Source: DASPJQ01 sp035299065
GTDB lineage: Bacteria; Bacteroidota; Bacteroidia; Flavobacteriales_D; UBA2798
Reading direction: 5' to 3'
NCBI GenBank assembly: GCA_035299065.1
Contig: DATGXI010000001.1
Span: 1-40,618, forward strand
Length of the DNA: 40,618 nt
The notes under the pieces are model-generated. The model did not search any database, was not told where the DNA came from, and saw only the letters and a program-made list of their open reading frames with translations. Numbering within the stretch: position 1 is the first letter of the stretch; every line of letters begins with the position of its first letter. This document shows positions 8,022-16,105 of this stretch, in pieces. The translations under genes and the position numbers were made by a program.

Positions 8022-9026
8022 TCATTTACTAATATACTTCACCAAATCAACCAGGCGTTTTGAATACCCGCTTTCATTGTCATACCAACCCACAATTTTT
8101 ACCATATCACCAATTACCGAAGTTAGCGCGGCATCAATCACACACGATTCGGTTTGGCCAACGCAATCAATGCCAACTACAGGCTCATCGGTATAACCAA
8201 GAATGCCTTTTAATTTTCCTTCGGCTTCAGCTTTAAACCTGGCATTTATTTCTTCAACGGTTACATCGTGACGGTTTACAATAAAGGTAATGTCGGTTAA
8301 CGATCCATCGGGAACGGGTACACGAATTCCACATCCGCCCACTTTCCCATGCAATTGCGGAAATATTTTGGTAATGGCTTTAGCCGCACCAGTTGTGGTA
8401 GGAATTATTGACAACGCTGCTGCTCGCGCGCGCCTTAAATCACTGTGAGGGGCATCGTGTATGCGCTGATCATTTGTATAAGAATGTATAGTGGAAACAT
8501 AACAGCTTTCAATGCCACAAAGCTCATCAATAATCTTTATCATTGGAGCAGCACAGTTTGTGGTACACGATGCGTTTGAAATTACCTTTTCCGTTCCGTC
8601 AAGTATATGTTCATTCACGCCCAATACAACAGCTTTTATTTCATCGCTTTTTGCCGGAGCCGATATGATTACTTTTTTAGCACCTGCCTCTACATGCTTC
8701 ATAGCACCTTCCGTATCGGTTAAATGCCCTGTTGATTCAATCACCACATCAATTTCCAGTTTTTTCCAGTCCAGTTTGGTGGGGTCCTTTTGTGCAAAGC
8801 AATGAACCGTTTTACCATTCAGAATTAATGTGTTTTCACCGGGCAATACGGTTCCCTTAAATCGCCCGTGCACACTATCATATTTAAACAAATGTGCAAG
8901 CGTTTTTGTATCGGTTAAATCATTGATGGCTACTAATTCAATGCTGCTATCATCCAGCATGTATTTGGCAGTTACACGGCCAATACGACCGAATCCGTTA
9001 ATGGCAACGCGGGTTTTTTTACTCAT
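8022..9026 (-). CDS. gap: Type I glyceraldehyde-3-phosphate dehydrogenase
   Basis: This glycolytic enzyme converts glyceraldehyde-3-phosphate, phosphate and NAD+ to 1,3-bisphosphoglycerate in the cytosol. The length (334 residues) is standard. The Rossmann motif is INGFGRIGR (9-17). The acidic residue of the AINDLTD strand (about 36) fits NAD preference. The catalytic cysteine is C154 in SNASCTTNCAAP, and the active-site histidine lies in STIHSYTNDQ (about 180). The C-terminus has the conserved WYDNESGYSKRLVDL. The ATG at 9026 is unambiguous. A -7-like sequence, TACATTTA, lies only four bases before it, with a TTTG 17 bases further upstream, so the transcript may have almost no leader. It stands alone, without other glycolysis genes. 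Confidence 0.98.
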   Translation of the reverse strand: MSKKTRVAINGFGRIGRVTAKYMLDDSSIELVAINDLTDTKTLAHLFKYDSVHGRFKGTVLPGENTLILNGKTVHCFAQKDPTKLDWKKLEIDVVIESTGHLTDTEGAMKHVEAGAKKVIISAPAKSDEIKAVVLGVNEHILDGTEKVISNASCTTNCAAPMIKIIDELCGIESCYVSTIHSYTNDQRIHDAPHSDLRRARAAALSIIPTTTGAAKAITKIFPQLHGKVGGCGIRVPVPDGSLTDITFIVNRHDVTVEEINARFKAEAEGKLKGILGYTDEPVVGIDCVGQTESCVIDAALTSVIGDMVKIVGWYDNESGYSKRLVDLVKYISK

Positions 9027-9260
9027 GGATTAAATGTAATAATTCCAAGATTCCACAAATGAAAATTATTGCAAAAAAAACAAACCACACAGGTAATTAG
9101 GAAGCAATCACTTTACAAAGAAAAACATGTAGGGATTCGCATTAAAGTCACATGTCAATGAGGAGATGACCAAGAAAAGACCTGCGGTTCTATGTTCTCA
9201 CATGTTATATTAGGGATATAGGTTTTCTACGTGCCTATGTGGTTATAAAAGAGCTAGAAA
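9027..9260. other. Gap between gap and lipA 3' end
   Basis: Apart from the candidate gap promoter this 234-base stretch has no gene or RNA that I can see. Its last part carries the intergenic phrase TACGTGCCTATGTGGTTA (about 9229-9246), shared in degenerate form with the gap at 27045-27214, also just beyond the 3' end of a reverse-strand gene. Confidence 0.5.
9031..9059 (-). promoter_or_regulatory. Candidate gap promoter abutting the start codon
   Basis: On the minus strand TTTG (9056-9059) is followed after 17 bases by TACATTTA (9031-9038), close to the Bacteroidota -33/-7 pair TTTG...TAnnTTTG with one mismatch in the last base. Only four bases (ATCC) separate it from the ATG at 9026, which would put transcription start at or next to the start codon. 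Confidence 0.45.
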
Positions 9261-10139
9261 TCAAATATGCTTTTCAGCATGATAACTACTCCTTACCAAC
9301 GGCCCGCTTTCCACGTACTTGAACCCTTTTTGCAACGCAATCTCTTTATACCTGGCAAACTTATCAGGATGAATAAATTCCTGTACCGGTAAATGATTTG
9401 GTGTAGGTTGTAAATATTGACCAAGTGTTAAAATATCAACCCCCACACTGGCTAAATCATCAATGGTCTCAATTATTTCCTGCTCACTTTCACCAAGCCC
9501 CAACATGACACCACTTTTAGTTTTAATGCCGCCTTGTTTCAAACGCAACAAGACTTCAAGTGAGCGATCGTATTTTGCCTGTACACGAACTAGCTTTGTC
9601 AATCGCCTGACAGTTTCCAGGTTATGTGACACCACTTCAGGTTTCACGTCAATAATCAATTGTAAATTTTCCCATTTCCCTGCAAAGTCAGGAATAAGTG
9701 TTTCAAGCGTTGTGCCAGGTGATTTCCTGCGAATAGCCTCAACAGTCTTTTTCCATATTTCAGCTCCACCGTCTTTTAAATCGTCACGGTCAACCGATGT
9801 TATTACACAATGTTTCACTTTCATTAAGTGTACTGATTGTGCAACGCGGGCCGGTTCAAACGGATCGGCTTCCATTGGTTTTCCTGTTGACACGGCACAA
9901 AAACCGCATGAACGCGTGCATACATTTCCCAGGATCATGAACGTTGCCGTTCCTGCTCCCCAGCATTCGCCCATATTGGGGCAATTGCCGCTTTGACAAA
10001 TGGTGTGCAATTTATGGGTATCAACCAATTCACGAACGTGTTTGTAATTTTCGCCAGTTGGCAATTTAACACGTAACCATTTTGGTTTTGGTTGAAATTG
10101 TTTTTCGGAAGTTTCGTGCGCCTCTGTGACCTCAGCCAT
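9261..10139 (-). CDS. lipA: Lipoyl synthase
   Basis: A radical SAM enzyme that inserts two sulfur atoms into protein-bound octanoyl groups to make the lipoyl cofactor of 2-oxoacid dehydrogenases and the glycine cleavage system. Both iron-sulfur clusters are visible. The auxiliary cluster is CQSGNCPNMGEC (C48, C53, C59) and the radical SAM cluster is CTRSCGFC (C74, C78, C81). The conserved C-terminal RSSYHAE, whose serine ligates the auxiliary cluster, is present. Length 292 is normal. The ATG at 10139 overlaps the stop of the upstream gene in a TAATG arrangement, so lipA is translationally coupled to an envelope protein gene. No lipB is nearby. Confidence 0.98.
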   Translation of the reverse strand: MAEVTEAHETSEKQFQPKPKWLRVKLPTGENYKHVRELVDTHKLHTICQSGNCPNMGECWGAGTATFMILGNVCTRSCGFCAVSTGKPMEADPFEPARVAQSVHLMKVKHCVITSVDRDDLKDGGAEIWKKTVEAIRRKSPGTTLETLIPDFAGKWENLQLIIDVKPEVVSHNLETVRRLTKLVRVQAKYDRSLEVLLRLKQGGIKTKSGVMLGLGESEQEIIETIDDLASVGVDILTLGQYLQPTPNHLPVQEFIHPDKFARYKEIALQKGFKYVESGPLVRSSYHAEKHI

Positions 10140-10885
10140 TAGAAATATTTTTTGCCAAAAATAAGTGAAACGTAAAAATTGAGAAAGAAATTATAATTAT
10201 CAGCTATTGCCATTAACGGAACCTTTTTGGGATAATAATCAATCATGGCCCCAACTTCAATGGCTTGTAATGCTTCTTCGTCAGTTGAATATTCAAAGTG
10301 TAACCCGAACTTTGAAAACACTCCGGGATAAATTGAAATTTCGTTCATGCCTTTTCCAAAACGCGCCCGGCCGTATATGTTATCTACCGTGTGTTTATTC
10401 GGATCAAAACGTTCTTCTGACAATGTTGCTGTTCCATCGGTAAGCGGGTAAATAATTTCGAGATAAACAGGTTTTACAATGCCAAGCGATGGGCCAATGT
10501 TGAAGTTGTAACCTATTTCAACACCCTGCGGACGTTTTTTCTGGAACCATATCTGACGAAAACCAATGGTTGGACGCACGGCAATAAGCGCGTGCAATTT
10601 TCCATAGTAAAAACCTTTACCATCGTCAAAGGCAGGATTAAAAACTTTCTTTTCTTTTGGGTGTTTGATGTTAACCACATCCAAACCAAACGACAATTTT
10701 TTCAGGTTGGTAATTTGTTTTCCGTAACGAAAGTTTACACCCCAGCCGGCTGTGTGAATGGTAACGCCACCCACAAATTCCTGGCGGTATAAAAGTTGCG
10801 CATCGCCCCTGTCAGGAAGCTGTGCAAAGGCAGTTGATGAAACCATCAACAAACAAACCGCTATGATATTTTTTACTACTTTCAA
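10139..10885 (-). CDS. Predicted exported envelope (outer-membrane-like) protein
   Basis: A 248-residue protein of unknown function. The only plausible start is TTG at 10885, which gives a good signal peptide, (M)KVVKNIIAVCLLMVSSTAFAQ. The mature chain has alternating aromatic/polar strands typical of Bacteroidota outer-membrane beta-barrels (GGVTIHTAGWGVNFRYG, FYGKLHALIAVRPTIGF, VSLIFGKKYF) and ends in phenylalanine, as barrel proteins often do. It is divergent from the OsmC gene with 48 bases between them, and its stop overlaps the lipA start by one base. Coupling to lipA may only reflect shared growth-linked expression. An outer-membrane location is inference. Confidence 0.75.
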   Translation of the reverse strand: MKVVKNIIAVCLLMVSSTAFAQLPDRGDAQLLYRQEFVGGVTIHTAGWGVNFRYGKQITNLKKLSFGLDVVNIKHPKEKKVFNPAFDDGKGFYYGKLHALIAVRPTIGFRQIWFQKKRPQGVEIGYNFNIGPSLGIVKPVYLEIIYPLTDGTATLSEERFDPNKHTVDNIYGRARFGKGMNEISIYPGVFSKFGLHFEYSTDEEALQAIEVGAMIDYYPKKVPLMAIADNYNFFLNFYVSLIFGKKYF

Positions 10886-10933
10886 GGTTAAATACTTATA
10901 CCTTCAACTAAACGTTAAAGTTCGTGATTTGAT

Positions 10934-11347
10934 ATGGAAATAGCAAAAATAATTTACAAAGGAAACTTAAGAACTGAGGCAACTCACCTAAAGTCCGGGC
11001 AAACGGTCATAAGCGATGCGCCTGTTGATAACAACGGAAAAGGTGAAGCTTTTTCGCCAACTGATCTACTAAGCACATCATTAGGCATGTGCATGCTAAC
11101 CATAATGGGAATTGCAGCGCAAAAACATGAAATTGGAATAGGCAATGTTGAAGTTGCTATAGGAAAACACATGGGAACCGACCCTAGAAGAGTGGTTAAA
11201 ATTGATGTTACCTTAACAATTGAGGACTTGGGATTGGGTGAAAAGCAACGAAAGATTCTCGAAAACGCAGCATTAACCTGCCCTGTAGCAAAAAGCCTTT
11301 CGCCTGAAATAATTCAGAACGTGGCTTTTAAATACGTAAAAGGTTAA
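10934..11347 (+). CDS. OsmC/Ohr-family protein
   Basis: A 137-residue OsmC-fold protein. The family reduces organic hydroperoxides using a pair of cysteines, and both are present: C53 in SLGMCMLT and C116 in LTCPVAKSL. The N-terminal motif AFSPTDLLSTSLGMC (39-53) is typical of the YhfA/OsmC branch rather than classical Ohr. It is transcribed away from the 10885 gene and is convergent with the small lipoprotein at 11351. Whether its real substrate is a peroxide cannot be told from sequence. Confidence 0.92.
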   Translation: MEIAKIIYKGNLRTEATHLKSGQTVISDAPVDNNGKGEAFSPTDLLSTSLGMCMLTIMGIAAQKHEIGIGNVEVAIGKHMGTDPRRVVKIDVTLTIEDLGLGEKQRKILENAALTCPVAKSLSPEIIQNVAFKYVKG

Positions 11348-11350
11348 ATG

Positions 11351-11503
11351 TTAGTTGTTTGAAAGGTCAGAATGCTGCTTATTCAGATTCTCAACCTTGT
11401 TATATGCTGGACAAGTACCTTTTTTGCCTCCAAATAAACCACAAGATGCGAACATCACCGATACTACTGCGGCAATAGCTACTGTTTTCGACAAATTTTT
11501 CAT
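11351..11503 (-). CDS. Very small lipoprotein, about 50 residues
   Basis: The start at ATG 11503 gives MKNLSKTVAIAAVVSVMFAS followed by CGLFGGKKGTCPAYNK, a textbook lipoprotein signal with cleavage before the cysteine. An upstream in-frame start near 11569 would put 22 hydrophilic residues before the signal and is unlikely. The mature peptide is only about 30 residues, with one further cysteine and a C-terminus of NKQHSDLSNN. An exact -7 box, TATATTTG, lies 34 bases upstream at 11537-11544, which supports expression. Similar tiny lipoproteins with CPAY motifs occur in Bacteroidota, but I know no function. Confidence 0.75.
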   Translation of the reverse strand: MKNLSKTVAIAAVVSVMFASCGLFGGKKGTCPAYNKVENLNKQHSDLSNN

Positions 11504-11536
11504 AAATAATACGTGTTTTTGGTGTTTGTGTTTAAG

Positions 11537-11544
11537 CAAATATA
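11537..11544 (-). promoter_or_regulatory. -7 promoter element for the small lipoprotein gene
   Basis: On the minus strand this reads TATATTTG, an exact TAnnTTTG match, leaving a leader of roughly 30 bases before the ATG at 11503. No clear -33 TTG at 17-20 bases upstream. Confidence 0.5.
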
Positions 11545-11616
11545 TAATTTTAATTTGATCGGGAGGCACCTGTTAACCCGGTTTTCTCCAAATCTTACCA
11601 AAATCAGCTCCAAAAA

Positions 11617-12306
11617 ATGAGCCAAACTGAGCAACAAGCCATAAAAATCGAACAAAGCTGGTTGGCCCGGTTGAAAACTGAGTTCGAAAAACCCTATTTC
11701 ACGAATCTAAAACAGTTCCTGGTGAAGGAAAGGCAGCAGTTTACCATTTATCCACCGGGTACGCAAATTTTTGAAGCTTTTAACCGTACACCCTTTGATA
11801 AGGTAAAAGTTGTCATCCTGGGTCAGGATCCATACCACGGTCCCGGCCAGGCTCACGGGTTATGTTTTTCGGTTAACAAAGGCATTGCACAACCTCCCTC
11901 GCTTAAAAATATTATCAAGGAAATTGAATCGGATATAGGAGGTAAACAACCTGCGCATGGTGATTTAAACGAGTGGGCCGAACAAGGTGTTTTTCTGCTG
12001 AATACCTCCTTAACCGTTCGTGCGGCCCAGGCCAATTCACACCAAAACCAGGGATGGGAAATTTTTACCGATGAAGCCATAAAGCTGCTGGCAAACCAAC
12101 GTGAACACCTTGTTTTTATGCTTTGGGGAAGCAAAGCGCATGCTAAACAACAATTCATTGATTCGTCAAAACACCTTGTGTTAAAATCGGTGCATCCATC
12201 GCCACTATCGGCTTATAACGGATTTTTCGGGTGCAAACATTTTTCAAAATGCAATGAATATTTAAAAATGCACGGCATTGAGCCAATAAATTGGGCGCGC
12301 ACGTAA
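11617..12306 (+). CDS. ung: Uracil-DNA glycosylase, family 1
   Basis: Removes uracil from DNA at the first step of base excision repair. All family 1 motifs are present: the water-activating loop VILGQDPYHG with catalytic D71, the uracil-binding LLNTSLTV with N129, and the DNA-intercalation loop SVHPSPLSAY with H193. Length 229 is normal. The start at ATG 11617 follows an A-rich stretch (CAAAAAATG), typical of initiation sites in this phylum. It lies 71 bases upstream of the BamA/TamA-like gene and is on the same strand. Confidence 0.98.
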   Translation: MSQTEQQAIKIEQSWLARLKTEFEKPYFTNLKQFLVKERQQFTIYPPGTQIFEAFNRTPFDKVKVVILGQDPYHGPGQAHGLCFSVNKGIAQPPSLKNIIKEIESDIGGKQPAHGDLNEWAEQGVFLLNTSLTVRAAQANSHQNQGWEIFTDEAIKLLANQREHLVFMLWGSKAHAKQQFIDSSKHLVLKSVHPSPLSAYNGFFGCKHFSKCNEYLKMHGIEPINWART

Positions 12307-12377
12307 ACGGTAACTTCTTTATTTAATCTTAAAAAAATAATTATCCAATTTTACCGTTTTAAGCTGTAAATTTACCA

Positions 12378-14066
12378 TTGGTGATTCAGCGTTTTCTGTA
12401 CATATTATTTTTCGTTTTTTCAACGCAGCTTTTGTTGGCACAGGCCACCGAACTTGAATTGATCAACGGGAAAAAAACCAGTACAAAAAAATTCACAACT
12501 GTTAAACTTATGATGGCTTACCTGGATAAGGAAGTGTCAAAATTAAATGCCGATGGATACCTTGAAGCTGGTTACGATACGGTAAAGGTTTCAACTGGTA
12601 AATTCAGGGCAACCATGCAAAAAGGTACAGCATACCAATGGGGAAATGTTGTTTTAAAAGGCGACCCGAATGCCATTGGTCCAAAAAACGGGAAGGTGAC
12701 CAATCAATATGGAATGAAAAACATTGCCGAGAAAAATTTAAGGTATTTTGAAAATAACGGTTTCCCATTTGCATCGGTTAGTTTTGATTCAGTAAGCGTA
12801 ACTGAAGGAAAAATAAACGGAACCATGACAGTTGAAAAAGGCACATTTTATAAAATTGACAGCCTTCTTGTAAAAGGAAATTCGCGCCTGCCTAAAATTT
12901 ATTTGCAACGTTATCTCGGCATTAAACCGGGAATGGCTTATAACGAAGAACAGGTAAGGCAACTGGACAAGCGCATTAAGGAAATTCCGTACGTACTGCC
13001 CATTAAACCCAGCGAGGTCTTGTTTACACCTACACAAAGCCGTTTGTATTTATACCTGAAAAAACGCAACGCAAGTTCATTTAACGGTATCCTTGGAATT
13101 TTGCCGAATACACAAACCGGTAAAACAACCATTACAGGCGATGCACGCGTTATTCTTAAAAATGCATTGGGAAAAGCCGAAACATTTGACCTGAACTGGC
13201 GCAAAGTGGCTAACCTTACACAGGATTTAAAAGTGAATTTACAAATACCTTTTATGTTTTCATCGCCAATAGGCACTGACCTGTATTTTAAATTATTTAA
13301 GCGCGATACAAGTTTTCTGGAATTGAACCGTACGTTTGGGCTTACCTGGCAAATGAACCGCGGTAATTTTTTTCGCGTGTTTTATAACCGTTATAATTCC
13401 GACATTCTGGCAAAAACAGTGTATACAACCGGAACAACCGCTTTGCAAAATGCCGATGTGGGTATTAACCAATACGGAATAGGTATACGACTTGAAAAAC
13501 TGGACTACCGGTTAAATCCGCGCAAAGGTGTAGCATTGACAAGTGATGCCACAGCCGGTATAAAAACCCTTAAACCCAATGCAGCTAACGATGCTACCCT
13601 TTACGCAGCCGAACAGTTAAAAACTGAATATTATACGGGCCATTTGACATGTGAAACATACATTCCCATGTGGAAAATGTTCACCCTTAAACTGGCAACA
13701 CAAACGCGTTTTATATTGAACCAAAAAATTTATAAAAATGAATTGATGCGGTTGGGAGGTATAAAAAACCTGCGTGGATTTGATGAAGAGTCAATTCAAA
13801 CAAGTGCTTTTTCAGTTTTCACGGCCGAGTATCGCCTGGTATTTGAAGAAAATTCAGCCCTTTTTGTGTTTTATGACCAGGGTTGGTATGAAAACAATTC
13901 CACAGCCCAATATGTTAACGATATGCCTTATGGTTTTGGGGCTGGTATGAATTTTCAGGTCAAAACAGGTGTATTTACCTTTACATGGGCTCTTGGCAAA
14001 CAGTTAAATAACCCCATTTTAATCAAAAACTCCAAGTTGCATTTCGGTTTTATTAACTATTTTTGA
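12378..14066 (+). CDS. BamA/TamA (Omp85)-type outer membrane protein
   Basis: A 562-residue protein with an N-terminal signal (VIQRFLYILFFVFSTQLLLAQ). It has a periplasmic part of one to two POTRA-like modules (about 85-225, including YKIDSLLVKGNSRLPKIYLQ and FTPTQSRLYLYLKKRN) and a C-terminal beta-barrel (about 240-562). The barrel carries the Omp85 hallmark LGGIKNLRGFDEES (about 457-470), equivalent to the VRGF motif of loop 6. It ends in phenylalanine (HFGFINYF). The POTRA section is short compared with BamA, so it is more likely an accessory Omp85 protein than the essential assembly factor. The frame opens at 12363 and contains no ATG, so the start must be TTG 12378 or GTG 12381. It leads a forward run with L,D-transpeptidase, RmuC and GWxTD genes. 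Confidence 0.85.
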   Translation: MVIQRFLYILFFVFSTQLLLAQATELELINGKKTSTKKFTTVKLMMAYLDKEVSKLNADGYLEAGYDTVKVSTGKFRATMQKGTAYQWGNVVLKGDPNAIGPKNGKVTNQYGMKNIAEKNLRYFENNGFPFASVSFDSVSVTEGKINGTMTVEKGTFYKIDSLLVKGNSRLPKIYLQRYLGIKPGMAYNEEQVRQLDKRIKEIPYVLPIKPSEVLFTPTQSRLYLYLKKRNASSFNGILGILPNTQTGKTTITGDARVILKNALGKAETFDLNWRKVANLTQDLKVNLQIPFMFSSPIGTDLYFKLFKRDTSFLELNRTFGLTWQMNRGNFFRVFYNRYNSDILAKTVYTTGTTALQNADVGINQYGIGIRLEKLDYRLNPRKGVALTSDATAGIKTLKPNAANDATLYAAEQLKTEYYTGHLTCETYIPMWKMFTLKLATQTRFILNQKIYKNELMRLGGIKNLRGFDEESIQTSAFSVFTAEYRLVFEENSALFVFYDQGWYENNSTAQYVNDMPYGFGAGMNFQVKTGVFTFTWALGKQLNNPILIKNSKLHFGFINYF

Positions 14067-14072
14067 GGTACA

Positions 14073-14687
14073 ATGACCCGGGTTGGATTCATAGGCGTTT
14101 TAACTGTTTTTGCACTTATGTTGCAATCCAACAGATCGTATATACCTACACCGTTAGTTGAATATGTTGAGGAGTATACAAGCATAAAGTATAAAAAGCC
14201 AATCACCAGTTTGATTTATGTGGGTACTAATCGCCAAAAATTATACCTGATCAAAAATCACCAGCTCGTTCGAACATTTGATGTGTCTACCTCAAAGTAT
14301 GGCGTAGGGCAGGAGCATAAATCAGAAAAAACACCACTTGGACTGCATAAGATCAGTTCAAAAATTGGCAAAACCTGTCCAATAGGCGGAATTTTGGTTG
14401 GATCAAATTTTACCGGTAAAATGGCTGTAATTGAAAACAACCCGGTATCAACCGGAACCGATGATTTAACAAGCCGGGCCATGCGTCTTGATGGCATGGA
14501 ACAGGGAGTTAACATGGAAGGAAAGAACAGCACACACTTGCGTGAAATTTATATTCACGGCACTCCCGAAGAAGGTTTGATTGGAAAACCCGCTTCGCAC
14601 GGCTGCATTCGCATGCGCAATAAAGATGTAATTGAATTGTTTGATTTGGTTGACGTAAATTGTTACGTACTTATTCTTGAAAATTAA
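14073..14687 (+). CDS. L,D-transpeptidase (YkuD domain)
   Basis: A peptidoglycan-modifying enzyme of the YkuD fold, acting in the periplasm. Residues 1-18 form a signal or membrane anchor. The YkuD domain covers about 45-203. The active-site signature is complete: H162 in YIHGTPEE, then SHGC with catalytic C178 followed by IRM (R180). Family members make 3-3 crosslinks or attach proteins to peptidoglycan; which reaction applies here is not visible. It begins six bases after the Omp85 gene and ends two bases before rmuC, so these are co-transcribed. Confidence 0.92.
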   Translation: MTRVGFIGVLTVFALMLQSNRSYIPTPLVEYVEEYTSIKYKKPITSLIYVGTNRQKLYLIKNHQLVRTFDVSTSKYGVGQEHKSEKTPLGLHKISSKIGKTCPIGGILVGSNFTGKMAVIENNPVSTGTDDLTSRAMRLDGMEQGVNMEGKNSTHLREIYIHGTPEEGLIGKPASHGCIRMRNKDVIELFDLVDVNCYVLILEN

Positions 14688-14689
14688 AA

Positions 14690-16105
14690 ATGGAAAGTGT
14701 TTTATACCTGGTTATTGGATTGGCTGCAGGATTTGCGATTGGCTATTTGCTTAAGCTTAGCAAAGGGGCAAATGTTGTGGTGGCGGTTGATGATAATTCA
14801 AAAAAACTGGAGAGCGAGAACCAGGGCTTAAGAATTAATTTGGAAAATTCGCAGAAGAGATTCATTGAAATAAGCACCGAACTTGAACAATTAAAAAAAC
14901 AATACCAGGAATTGCTGGCCAATTCTTCGTCTGACAGGGGACGCATAGAAAGAAGTGTTGAGGTATTTAATCAGCAAAAGTCAGAACTGGAAAAATACAG
15001 GGCTGAGAACCAAACGCTGCTGGCGCAAAACAGCAAATACAGCGCTGATTTGAAAAACCTGGAGTCAAAAGTGCAGGAAGCGCGTGAAATGGAGAAAAAA
15101 TTTACCGTTGAGTTTGAAAACCTTGCCAATAGAATTCTCGAGGAAAAAACCCATAAATTTACCCTTCAGAATAAAGAGCAATTAGGCCAGCTTATAAACC
15201 CCTTTTCAGAAAAAATAAAAGAGTTTGAAAAACGGGTTGAAGAAACCTACATAAAAGGTACTAAGGAAAACAGTGCCCTCATGGAGCAGGTAAAACAACT
15301 TGCCGAACTGAATGTGCAAATGCGTAACGAGGCGCAAAACCTCACATCGGCTTTAAAAGGCGATAAAAAACAACAAGGTAACTGGGGCGAATTAATTCTT
15401 GAAAAAGTACTGGAACGCAGCGGACTCACAAGCGGCAATGAATATGAATTGCAGTTCAGTACAACCGGTACTGATGGTTCGCGCATTCAACCCGATGTGG
15501 TTATAAAATTACCCGACAACAAACATGTTATCATTGACTCAAAAGTTTCCCTGAACGCATATACCGAATGGGTAAACGAGGCTGATGATACTTTGCGTGA
15601 AGTACATTTGAAAACGCACATCACCAGCATCAAAAACCACATTAAATCGCTGAGCGAAAAAAATTACCATGCCGGCCGCGATTTTAATTCACCCGAATTT
15701 GTTTTGTTATTTATTCCCATTGAATCTTCGTTTAGCACCATTATACAACATGACAATGATTTATGGAACTATGCCTGGGATCGCAAAATTGTATTGGTAA
15801 GTCCTTCAACCTTGCTGGCAACCTTACGTACCATTGCCTCGGTATGGAAACAGGAAAAGCAAAATGCCAATGCCATTGAAATTGCAAGGCAGGCAGGCAA
15901 TTTGTACGATAAGTTTGTAGGTTTTCTTGAAGATATGGCTTCCATTGAAAAGAATCTTGACCAAACCAAACGCGCCTATGATGGGGCCATGAATAAATTA
16001 AAGGAAGGAAACGGAAACCTCATTCGCAGTACCGAAAAGTTGAAAGAGCTGGGTGTGAAATCTGAAAAAAGCATTCCTCAAAAATTTACTGACGCCATTG
16101 AGTAG
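14690..16105 (+). CDS. rmuC: DNA recombination protein RmuC
   Basis: RmuC proteins carry a PD-(D/E)XK-type nuclease-like domain and limit recombination between short inverted repeats in E. coli. Here a single N-terminal membrane segment (about 3-20, LYLVIGLAAGFAIGYLL) precedes a long coiled coil (about 35-150) and the conserved domain (about 150-445). The domain includes KGDKKQQGNWGELILEKVLE, DVVIKLPDNKHVIIDSKVSL and FIPIESSF. The IIDSKVSLNAY stretch is the conserved D-x-K core. Length 471 is normal. It is two bases after the transpeptidase gene and overlaps the GWxTD gene by eight bases. Confidence 0.95.
   Translation: MESVLYLVIGLAAGFAIGYLLKLSKGANVVVAVDDNSKKLESENQGLRINLENSQKRFIEISTELEQLKKQYQELLANSSSDRGRIERSVEVFNQQKSELEKYRAENQTLLAQNSKYSADLKNLESKVQEAREMEKKFTVEFENLANRILEEKTHKFTLQNKEQLGQLINPFSEKIKEFEKRVEETYIKGTKENSALMEQVKQLAELNVQMRNEAQNLTSALKGDKKQQGNWGELILEKVLERSGLTSGNEYELQFSTTGTDGSRIQPDVVIKLPDNKHVIIDSKVSLNAYTEWVNEADDTLREVHLKTHITSIKNHIKSLSEKNYHAGRDFNSPEFVLLFIPIESSFSTIIQHDNDLWNYAWDRKIVLVSPSTLLATLRTIASVWKQEKQNANAIEIARQAGNLYDKFVGFLEDMASIEKNLDQTKRAYDGAMNKLKEGNGNLIRSTEKLKELGVKSEKSIPQKFTDAIE

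Noticed and set aside
9100..9200. Possible small RNA or tRNA in the gap between gap and lipA
   Set aside because: No cloverleaf, no conserved tRNA boxes and no terminator-like hairpin.
9463..9996. 177-codon forward open frame opposite lipA
   Set aside because: Antisense shadow of a certain gene; serine- and phenylalanine-rich translation typical of such shadows.
11504..11569. Longer 72-residue version of the small lipoprotein
   Set aside because: Would place 22 hydrophilic residues before the lipoprotein signal and run across the exact -7 box.
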